A program made the translations under genes and the position numbers. Positions 10,966 to 20,712 of a stretch of 64,000 nucleotides of DNA are shown piece after piece. The stretch covers positions 1 through 64,000 of the forward strand of contig MU867073.1 in assembly GCA_033725935.1 (NCBI GenBank), read 5' to 3'. This DNA is from Cladorrhinum sp. PSN259. Its lineage: Eukaryota > Ascomycota > Sordariomycetes > Sordariales > Podosporaceae. Each line of letters opens with the position of its first letter. Position 1 is the first letter of the stretch. The notes under the pieces were generated by a model, which saw only the letters and a program-made list of their open reading frames with translations, searched no databases and had not been told where the DNA came from.

Positions 10966-12515
10966 ATGCTCGTGGCTCGGCAACCAGCAACAATGGGATC
11001 GATGCAGCGGCAGCAGCAGCAACTTGCCTTCGGGTGTAAGTCATGAGAGAATTTTAATTTTGTGATGCTATGCTGATACCCGCCCTCTCTGCAGATGACC
11101 TTAGCCAGGGCCAGGTTGACCCATCGCTCGTGGAACAGCCAACCTTCCAACTCAACCCATTTGATCCAGCACCCTCTGCAGACCTCAACAACCTCGACCT
11201 GGCAAGCAGTGAAGAGGTTATTCTTACACAAGAAAACAGAAACACGCTGGCCCATTTCTTCAGCTTTGCGGCAAATAATGAGCCAACTTTCGATTTTGCA
11301 GGGTCTAGATCCTATGGCGAGGGCGTGGGTGCTTTGGCTCAAAATTGGGGTTGGATAGCACCAGACACTGTGATCGGCCACGAGATTACATTCCCTGGTG
11401 ATCAACATCTCAACGGGATGCTACAGGCCTCCTTCCCGGGCATGGATCAAACTACCTTTCCCGGAAACACCCAGTATTCAGTCCAGCCTCAACATATTTT
11501 CAACGAGATGGCGACCCAATCATCAGAAGCTGCCGGTGGCTCAACAAGTTCGCGGTCAAGAACGGCTCAAAATGGGCCTCAGGTCGATATAGACTTCAAC
11601 ACAAACACGATTCAGAACATGCCCATACTATCCGGTCGTCCTCAGCAACAGTTAGGACATGGAGACGCGGTCAACCCTTCCAGGCAGTTCCATGAACACA
11701 CAGCGTACGGCCTGCCAACTGGCCCATCATTTGCTCGCCAGAGGCGTCCCTCACGGCCGCCTCCAAGTATATCTTTTGGAACAGACCCTAATTTTAACCA
11801 TGGCGGCTTTTATGTTCCCTCTTCCACCAGAGACACGACGGAGCAGATAGCAGCGGTGCAACTGGCCACCCTCGGCTGTTTGGAAAGAAATCCAAGTGCT
11901 GCCCCAACCAGAGCCCCTAGTCCAGCGCTGCCTAACGTATCAGAGCATATCTCGGAAAGCATCGCCGAACAAGCAAATGGCGAGCTGCATCAGCGACCAA
12001 TGAAACGGAGAAAGAGCTCGAGACCTGACGACGAACAAAAACCCAAAGCTTACCAATCTGGCGTCACGTCAATCATTACCACCGTAGCGGCAACACCAAC
12101 TCCATCGCTTCCTTCCCCTGGAAGCACTCCAACATCAGCAACCACAAAGAAGCGAAGACCTGGGACTGAAAGAACCTTTCGGGACGTCATCACTCCTCCG
12201 GCAGCCGGCAAACGTAAGAGACCTTCATCAGCACCGGCGAAACCACCACGAGAAAACCTTAGCGAGGAGCAGAAACGCAACAATCACATCAAGAGCGAGC
12301 AGAAGCGCCGAAATGCAATCAAATGCGGGTTTGAGGAACTCAACAAGGTGATTCCTGCATGTAAGGGTGGGGGTTACAGCAAAGCAGTTGTCCTGGTTCA
12401 TACGTACGACTTTGTGGAGAGACTCCATCAGGGAAATCAAGAGTTGCGCAAACTGTTGCAGAAGATTGCGGTTAATGGCAATGGGGCCGAGTCTGCGAGC
12501 TCTTCTTCGGAGTAG
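10966..12515 (+). CDS. bHLH transcription factor
   Basis: Two exons, 10966-11035 and 11095-12515, give 496 aa. The intron (donor GTAAGT, acceptor TCTGCAG) interrupts a Tyr codon. The ATG at 10966 is the only nearby start whose phase fits; it yields a Gln-rich start (MQRQQQQLAFG). Most of the protein is low-complexity, with acidic and Asn/Gln/Pro/Ser-rich stretches, consistent with an activation region. Near the C-terminus (about residues 412-485) is a basic helix-loop-helix: basic region NNHIKSEQKRRNAIK, helix 1 FEELNKVIP, a loop containing GGGYSKA, and helix 2 VVLVHTYDFVERLHQGN. The conserved Glu and Arg residues (SEQKRR) predict binding to an E-box type site as a dimer. It resembles small fungal bHLH factors of the INO4 class, but the target genes cannot be told. 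Nuclear-type basic clusters (KRRKSS, KKRRPG, KRKRP) are present. Confidence 0.85.
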
Positions 12516-14104
12516 AGCTCAGAGGAGAAGACACAGACTACTGTTGGCCTTTTTGTCCTTTTTATGAACCTCATTTCTTATCAAAACGAGCGAAACGCAA
12601 TCTGTTTCTAGTATTTGTTTATGTACTGTGTGCTTTGTATAGAGCTCCAGAGCCTTACAATTTCTACGACTATGATGATGATGGACTACGATAAGGGGCA
12701 TCAAAGCATGGCACGAGGGTGTGTGGCTAGAGGCTTCTTAAAAAAAAAACGAGGTGTGGGGGTAAACATTGGTTTGAAGCCACAGATGGGCATGACGCGG
12801 AGGTGTGGAATTGAAGCCGGCGCTAGGTGTTTTTTTTCTTTTGTCTCTGGCTTTTATCTTTACCAAGTGGACCATCAAAAGAAGAGTGGTTCTGGATTTG
12901 ACTATCAAGCGGGTTGTGGGTTGTTTATTTTTCTTTGTTTATCAAGTTACCCCTTTTTTTTAACGAGTTAATGTCTTGGACAACCAACAAACCGACAATA
13001 TCGGGAAGAATGAAGGAGCGTGGAGATTTGGGGGCGAGGATTGTTTTTTATGTTGTATGTTGTGTGTTGTGTGTTTTGTCGATTAACATGTACATGTAAC
13101 TTATAATTTCCAGGTTGCATGAAGAAGACAAATGGAAAGGAAAGGGAAAAGAGGAGGCAGGGAGGAGACCAAGTTGATACGGTAGATGTAACTTTATTTA
13201 GGTACCATGTTCGACGGATAGAACAGTGTGTGTGGTTAGTGGTGGTTTAGACGATTTATGATACCCCCATTTTAATTGTTTATTTGTTTGTTTTTTTCGT
13301 TTTCTATTTTTCTCTAGTGGTGTCTTTATCTGCACGATAAGTCTTGAACAAAGAGAAAGTTAGTCTCGGGCTAGGTGAGTTGAGATGGTTGATGGTATTG
13401 ATATTAGTATTGGTGTTCGGGAAGTTGTTGAGACTCTATACTAGAGCCTTTTTTAGAACCGGGTCGGAAGTTTCTTGTTTGGTTGGTAATGGGAAAACCG
13501 AGATGGCAACCCAGTTATCCTCTTATAACAAGTACGTACATTCCTTGGTTGAGGGAAACCCCGGGGGAGGGGGGGGGGATTTTTATTTTATTTTTTTTAT
13601 TTTTTTATTTTTTTTTTTGGGGGGGGGGGGGGGATTTTAGATGATCGAGGAAAGGGAAAAGGAGGAGGAGAGGGAGGGCACTACTGAGGAAATGGGATCG
13701 ATGCGCAAATAGGAATCGACTCAATTCCCAAGCAATACCCCTTACGAGAGGCAGACTAAGCTTTACTTTGAAGCTGCGGTATGGCATGAGAAACTGGGGG
13801 GGGGGGGGGGGGTGATTCGGCGGGTGAGAGGAGGTGAAAGTAGTAAAGGCAACGCACGGCAACAAGATCATCCCTCGTTATTCAAGGTAATGATAATATT
13901 TAACTCGCGAGGGATAATATCAAGGATGTCTCTGATATCAGAGGCGGAAAAAATGCGTATAGGCAAGTTTAGGGCGGCCGGTTGAAGCTTCACCTTAGGG
14001 TTTACCTTTGGTTCGCGGCGTCCGATCAAGCCTACCGGACGACTGATGGTCAAGTTTTGGGTTCCCGATCTACATCTGAGCTACATCTATCAAAGTGTTA
14101 GGCA
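12516..14104. other. Convergent intergenic region with poly-G/poly-T runs
   Basis: Lies between the bHLH gene (+) and the polymerase gene (-), both ending here. G runs sit at about 13565-13578, 13618-13633 and 13797-13812, with a T-rich run between the first two. These are unusual and may be base-called poorly. No gene was recognised. Confidence 0.5.
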
Positions 14105-15984
14105 TCAATCCCCTTCCATCTCCATGCTGTGGAACCTCTCGTGAGCGGATAAAGCAAACGTGGGGATGATGTGTCCACAGAGAGGACATGGCTCGCCTGG
14201 TGAGGGTTCCTGATCCCATGAATCATCATCGTGGTCTTCCTGGTCATTCTCTTCCTCATTGTCGTCATGATATTCGACTGGTCCTGATTCGTTCCGACTA
14301 CCAACGCCGTCAGGGTCACCGTACGCGGTAAACTCTTTCAAAATATTCTCCTGCTGACGAAACATGACAGAAATGTCCCGTCCTCCACTAAAAGAGCTCT
14401 CATCGGTCATATTGGTTACGCAAACGTTAAGTAACCCAATATTCCATCCGCGCCGGGCGGGGTTGAGTTTATGGAAAAGGGGAATTAAAACGTCAACCAC
14501 TAGTTTCTCGACGATTACCTCCTGGTCTGCCGCTGATTTATTGAACACGAAGCTTGGTAACGGATAGCTACGTGAAGCCTGAGCCCAACCGTAGGGTTTG
14601 TTTTCTGACGGATGTGTATACGGTCTAGTTGTAAGACGGATAGTTTTAGGATGGGCGAGCCACTTGCGGGAAGTTGAGGGGGTGGCCGTCGACTGATACT
14701 GGTCCCCGTCCTCTTCTTCTTGGCTCAAGAGGTCGACCTTCATCCGCCGAATTAGGGAGGTGGAGATGGACATAAGCTCACGATGGATCTCGGAGATTTC
14801 GTTGAGACCTTTGTATGTGTCCTCGATGCTTATCTGGGTGGGTATGTTTCGCGCCGGCTTCACTTCGGTGTGGTCGACACCATGGAGCAACGCCCAGACC
14901 TTTGCGCCAATCCCTTTCTCTGACCCGGGACCGGAAAGAAGCCGCTCAAGGACGGGGGGAGATATTTCTGGATGGGTGCGCACCTGTTGTGCCGTCACCG
15001 AGCAGTCCATCATGTAGATGTTCCGGTCCGCTTGCTTGCCGGACACGAAGCCTTGGAGGATCCGCGCGGTCTTTGATCCAATCCCGGGGACCTTGCGGAG
15101 ACTGTGAGAGTCCATGAACGACCAGACGTCCTCCTCCCGCAGCGCTAGGAGTGCGGTCTGGTTGCGTGGCTTGTTCCTGTCGCCAACTAGTTTGGCTAGG
15201 ATCTTGTTAGTGGCAATGCCGCACGCGGTGGTGTAGCCTTCATCTTCTATTCTCATCCGGAGATAGTGAGCCAGGTGGGATGCCAACAATAGCCGCGTAC
15301 GTGGGGTATCGATATTATCGTCTTCGCCCCCATCATCATCCCGTCCATACAGGCAGCCAGAAAAAGACGTGGCATCGAAGGGGAACCCCAACTGGGGATC
15401 GGTCCGAGATAGACAAAAATAGGACTCCCGCAGGGAATGTCTGTTCAGAAGGCCGATGTTGTACGCGATAATGTCGGTGACATCCATGAACGACTCGTCC
15501 AGGCCAAGACGCTCAATCTTGTCGCTCCACATGTAAGAGCGGAGCAGGGCATATAACCGTTTGGAGACATCCCGGAACAGAGAGAGATCTTCACCATCGG
15601 CGAGGACCAGGTTCGGACAAATCTTTTTGGCATCGGAAATCAGCATCAACTTCTTGACTCCCTGTGCTCGGGCCACATAGTTGCATGTTGCCAGGATGCC
15701 TTTCTGTTTGATGCCCAGAGGGAGCGTTTTAAGGGAAGGTTGCTGGTTCTCGATGCACTACGACATGACAAGAATAAGCATTGGATCAGCAGATAAACAT
15801 GGATATGTAAACATGCCTGGGCGTAGAAGCAGTCGAGATCCTAGATAAATGCAAAGAATAAATTAATCAGTGTGGCGGGACAGGGAGGAGGGATAGGGAC
15901 ATGATTTACAAAGTGGAGGATGACCCGGCCGTGGTTGTTTTTAGAAAACAATGGCCGTGGTGCCTTCCTCTTGGAGAGCTCCAT
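14105..15984 (-). CDS. POLI: Y-family translesion DNA polymerase, iota type
   Basis: Three exons on the minus strand: 15984-15910, 15840-15817 and 15757-14105, giving 583 aa. Intron 1 is GTAAAT...TAG. Intron 2 is a GC-AG intron (GCATGT...GTAG) and phase 0 on both sides. The joined start reads RVILHF-DLDCFYAQ-CIENQQ, the metal-binding motif of Y-family polymerases. D26 fits the first catalytic Asp; GLDES supplies D120 and E121. Further family motifs are ILATCNYVARAQGVKKLM, TTACGIATNKILAKL, the helix-hairpin-helix SLRKVPGIGSKTA and the little-finger signature PTQISIEDTY, which fits the iota group rather than eta. The C-terminus has an acidic linker and CPLCG...HERFH (C-x2-C-x11-H-x3-H), a likely ubiquitin-binding zinc finger. 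Role: bypass synthesis across damaged template in the nucleus. An alternative start upstream in the same frame exists; Met at 15984 gives the most family-like N-terminus. Confidence 0.88.
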
Positions 15985-17423
15985 TCCTGGATTGTTTACA
16001 TTTTCATTTCGACGTTTGAAGATTTGAGATGCCAAATGTGAACCTTGTTCAAGTGATGCTATTTTAATCGTTGCACTTGCCCTTTCCTGGTGTTGGTGTC
16101 TGACTGATGTCTGTGCGCGCCTGGAGAAGCGGGGCCATTTGAATCCAAAAGTGGAACCATCTGGCCACCCGCTCCCTGTCACTGCCAAAGCTTAATGCGT
16201 CGCAAGCAAACACTGGTCCGGTTTTGCATCGAATTGTTTTCAAACACTGTCGGTCATGTCGGATCAAGAACATTCCGTTCCAATTCCATTCTCTGATGTT
16301 TCCATTTTTTGTTTTTTTAATTTTGTTACCGAGAACCAGGGCTCGGGATGGATCTGTACACCGACACACACACGCGCACACGCACACGCAAATGTCCGGC
16401 TAACTCCGAATTAGTGTAGACCAAGGGTTATTTTTAAACACAACTCCAAATCTGCTTTGACAGTGACTGTTGCCCAACCCACAACGTCATCACCGATTTC
16501 TTGATACGGCGCTGACAGACCAGAAATAAGGTAGGCCGCGGCCTTAAGGGAAGGTCCGAGAATGACCACCTTGTCGAGCCCAATTATGCGGGACACCTTG
16601 CCGATAGTTGGTAATACACCGTGTTAGATGCACGAGGGAACTGGTTCGGGATGATATGGGATTGAGTCGGTGGGATGACAGCAGCACCAATTGATGAGCT
16701 GAGCCTTGCTACAACATCGCTTGGGATCCAACAAAGGGCACCAAGCCGGGGTCACAAAGACACTTATCCAACAGAAATCCTTCTCGAAAAATTCCTTCCC
16801 CCGATGCTTGTCAGCCGTTGGAAGTGAACAAACAGACGGTGAGCCCGAGAGAGCGTATGTGTGGTGTGTTGCACATCGCATCTCCACGATTTCGACCCCA
16901 AGAAGAGCCAAGACGCCTTCCGGATTCGGGCTTTCTAAATTAATACCATCCAAGGAAAAGAAGAAATAGACGCGATGTGACTTGGTGTGTGCATGCGCTT
17001 GCATGAGCATGCGGCCGCTTCTATTGGACAACCAGGGCGCTTGCGCCTGCAATATGCATCGAGTGTGCCAATCACTGGCCAACCAAACACCTCCTTTCTC
17101 TGTCACACGGGTGCTTGCGAGTGCAATAGACGGCCAACCCCTGCTCTCTCTGGTCTCTACACTGTAGACGCGGCCACTGGGGAAGAGACCCTGGCGCTTC
17201 TTTCTCTTCCACGCCCCCCCGCCCCCCCGCCCCCTCCCGCCCGGTAGTCGACAGAGATTGAGTGTGACTCCCGCTATATAGCCGCCCACCACCCCTTGGT
17301 GATCCCAGATCTCTGGCTCGCACTCACATCTTTTGATTTGATCGATCTGATCCGACCTGATCTTCCTGCTGGCTTCGGGATTTTACCAATACTAATTAAT
17401 AAATAAAAATACAAACCATCAAA
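15985..17423. other. Divergent intergenic region, no gene seen
   Basis: Holds the promoters of the polymerase (-) and the hypothetical gene (+). A CA/CG alternating stretch lies at about 16366-16389. Minus-strand frames (a 222-codon frame at 16624-17292 and a 61-codon frame at 16411-16596) have no recognised motif and are not called. Confidence 0.5.
17274..17281 (+). promoter_or_regulatory. Possible TATA box of the gene at 17424
   Basis: A CTATATAG element lies about 145 bases before the start codon. It is followed by a CT-rich segment and an A-rich leader ending ACCATCAAAATG, a good fungal start context. The spacing fits a core promoter; there is no direct evidence of use. Confidence 0.4.
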
Positions 17424-19118
17424 ATGTCGACCTCACCACAAAGCCCACCAAGGAGGCCACGGCTTTCCCTTCAGATCAAGGCCATTGCAAATGGAACGAG
17501 TGGACGGACCTCGAGGGGGGTGGCCGCTCATGTGGACGTCAAGTCGCCGACCTCATTCAACACTCTATCAAACGCATACGCAACCGCTGTTGATCGATCA
17601 ACGCCAATTCAAGAACATGCACCATCACAGCTATTGGGTGGAGGAAGAAGGCCATCACTGCGTCTACAGACACAATCAGCAGCTCAAAACCCCATGATGG
17701 CAGCAAAAGCCCGCACCCCCTATTTGGGACCTCTACTCGACACGCCATTAACAGCGCAACCATTATCACCAGCAGTGGCATTGGCCAGGGAGGTTTGCTA
17801 CCCGAGCGCCATGACGGCCACTCCCCCATTGTCTGCTCAACTACCAGACAACAACGGGGCTCAAGTATTCACTTTTGATCTCAAAAACCCGTTTTCATCA
17901 ACCAACAGTTCCTCGAGAACCCCAATCACGGCTACCCAAAATCCTCCCCAAAAGCGAAGAACAACATTGCCTGCTGGAACCCTGAAGCTGCCATATACCC
18001 ACCCACGCAGTCTGCGCAGCATCCTCCGCAACTCTCCTTTGCCTCCACTGAGCACACAATCGCCAGACTCAGCACGACGCCAATCGCTTCGGCTCCAAGA
18101 AAAGGCGGCCCGCAGGGTAGCTTACAATTCACCCCTCGAACAAACAATCACCACAAGCAGGTACACTAGATCCCACGTCGACTTGCTAATCAACGATGAC
18201 TGCGAAACTCCCATCTCACCTTCCTCAGCTTCTGTGACTTCCGATGACTCAATCCTCGACACCACAATGTCTTACTCCAACACCCGGGACGGAGGACAAA
18301 CCCCCGGGCCCTTTGAAGAAATGCGCCGCAGAATGGCAAACATGAATGCCTCCACCCCTATAGCATTGTCTCCGACAAGTAGCGGTGGGATCCGCAAGAA
18401 GCAAAGAAAAGAGAAGAAGAGGCGGTGGGTCTGGACGATCGGCCAGGACGAAGAAGGAAACGATGCGCTTCCTGCCACTCCTGGCGGATTGGCGGCCGCC
18501 CCCTTGCCGAAAAAGATTGAGGCCCAAACCGTGCCTGTTATTGCCGTCCCGGCGCCCAGGTCAAGGACAAGGGGACAGGCCGCATTGAATAAACCATCTG
18601 TACCTATGCTTGCGGTGCCTCTCCCGCCAGCTCGCAATTTAGCTCCGGCACTAGCGCCCGCGGTACAGCTTCCATCCGCTTCTTGCCCTCCTGCTCCTCC
18701 TGTTCAGGAGCAGAGGGAATTAACACCCATCCCTTCCTCTCTTGTTCCTTCGTTGCAGTCAAGTCCGGAACCGTACCGCCATCATTCATTTTCGTCGATT
18801 GAACCGCCTACTCCCTCAGTTGAGTCGACCACTTCCCTCCAGTCTCATGACTCGTCACTGTTTGAGTCGGCGAGGGATGTGGAAATGTCGGACGCGAGCA
18901 GCATGATGTCTGAGGATGATGGGTACCAAATTCTTGTAGGAGGAGGGGTTGTGGGTGTGGACGACGAAAAGATACACATGGATTTTGGACAGGATACGGA
19001 TATGGATGGGATTACGCCTACTGTTGGGTCGCATTGGAGAGAGTTTGTTGGATATAATAATACGCAAACACAGCGGCAGCGGCAGCGGCAGCAGCAGCAG
19101 CAAGGGGTTATGGGTTAA
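17424..19118 (+). CDS. Disordered hypothetical protein, probably nuclear
   Basis: Single exon, 564 aa, no recognised domain. The N-terminus is basic and Pro/Ser rich (PPRRPRLSLQIKAIANG), followed by a segment that looks conserved (SPTSFNTLSNAYATAVDR). In the middle is a short ordered-looking block, TITTSRYTRSHVDLLINDDCETPISP in the surrounding frame (around residues 235-262), then DPEEMRRRMAN-like helix text and a strongly basic patch RKKQRKEKKRRWVWTIGQ near 325-342, a possible nuclear localisation or nucleic-acid contact. The rest is Pro/Ala/Ser rich with an acidic C-terminus and a terminal Gln/Arg repeat coded by CAGCGG/CAG units. I do not recognise a family with known function. The start has a good context and a TATA-like element upstream. 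Coding status is supported by length, codon-like pattern and absence of stops. Confidence 0.75.
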   Translation: MSTSPQSPPRRPRLSLQIKAIANGTSGRTSRGVAAHVDVKSPTSFNTLSNAYATAVDRSTPIQEHAPSQLLGGGRRPSLRLQTQSAAQNPMMAAKARTPYLGPLLDTPLTAQPLSPAVALAREVCYPSAMTATPPLSAQLPDNNGAQVFTFDLKNPFSSTNSSSRTPITATQNPPQKRRTTLPAGTLKLPYTHPRSLRSILRNSPLPPLSTQSPDSARRQSLRLQEKAARRVAYNSPLEQTITTSRYTRSHVDLLINDDCETPISPSSASVTSDDSILDTTMSYSNTRDGGQTPGPFEEMRRRMANMNASTPIALSPTSSGGIRKKQRKEKKRRWVWTIGQDEEGNDALPATPGGLAAAPLPKKIEAQTVPVIAVPAPRSRTRGQAALNKPSVPMLAVPLPPARNLAPALAPAVQLPSASCPPAPPVQEQRELTPIPSSLVPSLQSSPEPYRHHSFSSIEPPTPSVESTTSLQSHDSSLFESARDVEMSDASSMMSEDDGYQILVGGGVVGVDDEKIHMDFGQDTDMDGITPTVGSHWREFVGYNNTQTQRQRQRQQQQQGVMG

Positions 19119-20712
19119 TTCATTTTTACCGGGTAAACTGGTTTCTTTTATATCTCTTTTGCTTCCTTTTTCCTTCCATGCCGAGCTCTGGGGTTAGGGG
19201 AAGGGGAGATTGATTGATAGGTATGGGAATATTGTAAATATATGAATGATCTTTGCATAGGATTTGGGGGTTGAGGGATATTGCATGAGATTTTATGAAA
19301 CGATGAAAGGGAGATGAATGGAAATGAAATGGAGGATATTAGCTATAGATAGCTATAAAGATACCAACAAAAGATGAAAAGGAGAACTATAAGATGTTTC
19401 ACTACCTTGGTCTATTTTTTCTGTTTGGCCTATGATTCTCATTTTTGTGGTTTCTTTTTATTGTTTGGTTGCTAATCCGAGTAAAGTTTCCAAACTCTCA
19501 AGGTTTCCATTTTCATTTCATTCTTTTTATTTCGAATATCTTTTATAAGCAATCGTTTGCAACCAACCTTACTCATCCCGCTTTTTCTTTGCGTTAAACT
19601 TCAATGGAGTCATCTACAGCACACCCACCATCACGTGGGATTGGGGGATGTGATGGGATTTGACTATTGAAGGGTTGAAGGAAATGGTTAGGAGTAATTG
19701 TTGCTACATGATACCAAGGTTGGGAAATATGAAATGGGGGATAATTCAACGGCCTCGAATGGTATTCCATTCCAAAACTTGTATGTACACGTACACTAGA
19801 TCATGATCGAGATCCGATTTGTGGTCTTGAGGAGATCGGGTGGTACAGGATGGATCTTGGATGGCATTGACGAGTTGGGGTCAGGGTAGGGGGATGATCA
19901 TTGACCAACTGGAACAGGCACTGTAGATCCCGAATACGACCACATTGTACATACATAGCTCTTCTTGACAAAGGTATTTGAGGTTCTCACCATAGAGGAA
20001 TGGTCACTTCAATGTCCTTCCCGAATGCATCATCAGTAACTTCACAAATCAATTTAGGATTGAATAAACAAATAATATTTCAAACGTTCGGACCATTTGC
20101 CCCAAACACAACAGTTGGGGCTGATGGCGTTGGTGGTTTGCGTGTAAGTAGGAACGACGTCATACCTCGCTTCAAGCAGTCCAAACAGAAGCCATCGACG
20201 TCATCCGTCCTTTTATCTCCACACATTCCCCCTTTCAAAACTTGATCGCCAGTGCTCTTGTGCAACGAACACAGAGCTGTCAGATAGTAACTGGCTATCA
20301 ATTGGGACCGATCATGAATACGATTGGACAGGTGCAACGGCAGGCAAGCTTGCATGTCACACTTGTGCCCAGCTCCCCCAAGCTTCCACTACGTAACAGC
20401 TGTCCGGCCCGAGACAATGACAGAGCTGAGATGAGAGACAGGAGAGCTGCAGAGTTAGAATCCAATAACCTGGTACCTATAATGCTATGATATAATACCC
20501 ATAGCTACCTGGAACCTGAACGACCTTGAAATATCCATCCTTCTCTCTCCATCGTACCTACCTTTCCCATCTTTGCTCCCACCTACCGTTGCATGCTACC
20601 ACCTTGAACCCCGATTTTCCCCCCGAGACCTGAGAGGTTCTCTCGCCTTTCTATGCCTCGGCCTCACCTTATGAGATCCACCTAAATCACAAAAGGCACG
20701 ACAAGAGTCAAG
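19119..20712. other. Intergenic region, about 1.6 kb, no gene seen
   Basis: This is the 3' region of the hypothetical gene and the promoter of the Mug190-like gene. It is AT-rich in the first half. Short frames at 20000-20490 have no supporting features. Confidence 0.5.

Noticed and set aside
14105..15984. Calling the Y-family polymerase eta (Rad30)
   Set aside because: The PTQISIEDTY and NYVARAQGVKKL motifs fit the iota group; the C-terminal zinc finger alone does not decide.
15841..16188. Long N-terminal extension of Pol iota up to 16188
   Set aside because: The frame is open, but the extra residues are not family-like; Met at 15984 gives the expected short N-terminus.
16624..17292. 222-codon minus-strand frame
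   Set aside because: No motif, mixed composition, overlaps the promoter and TATA-like element of the gene at 17424.
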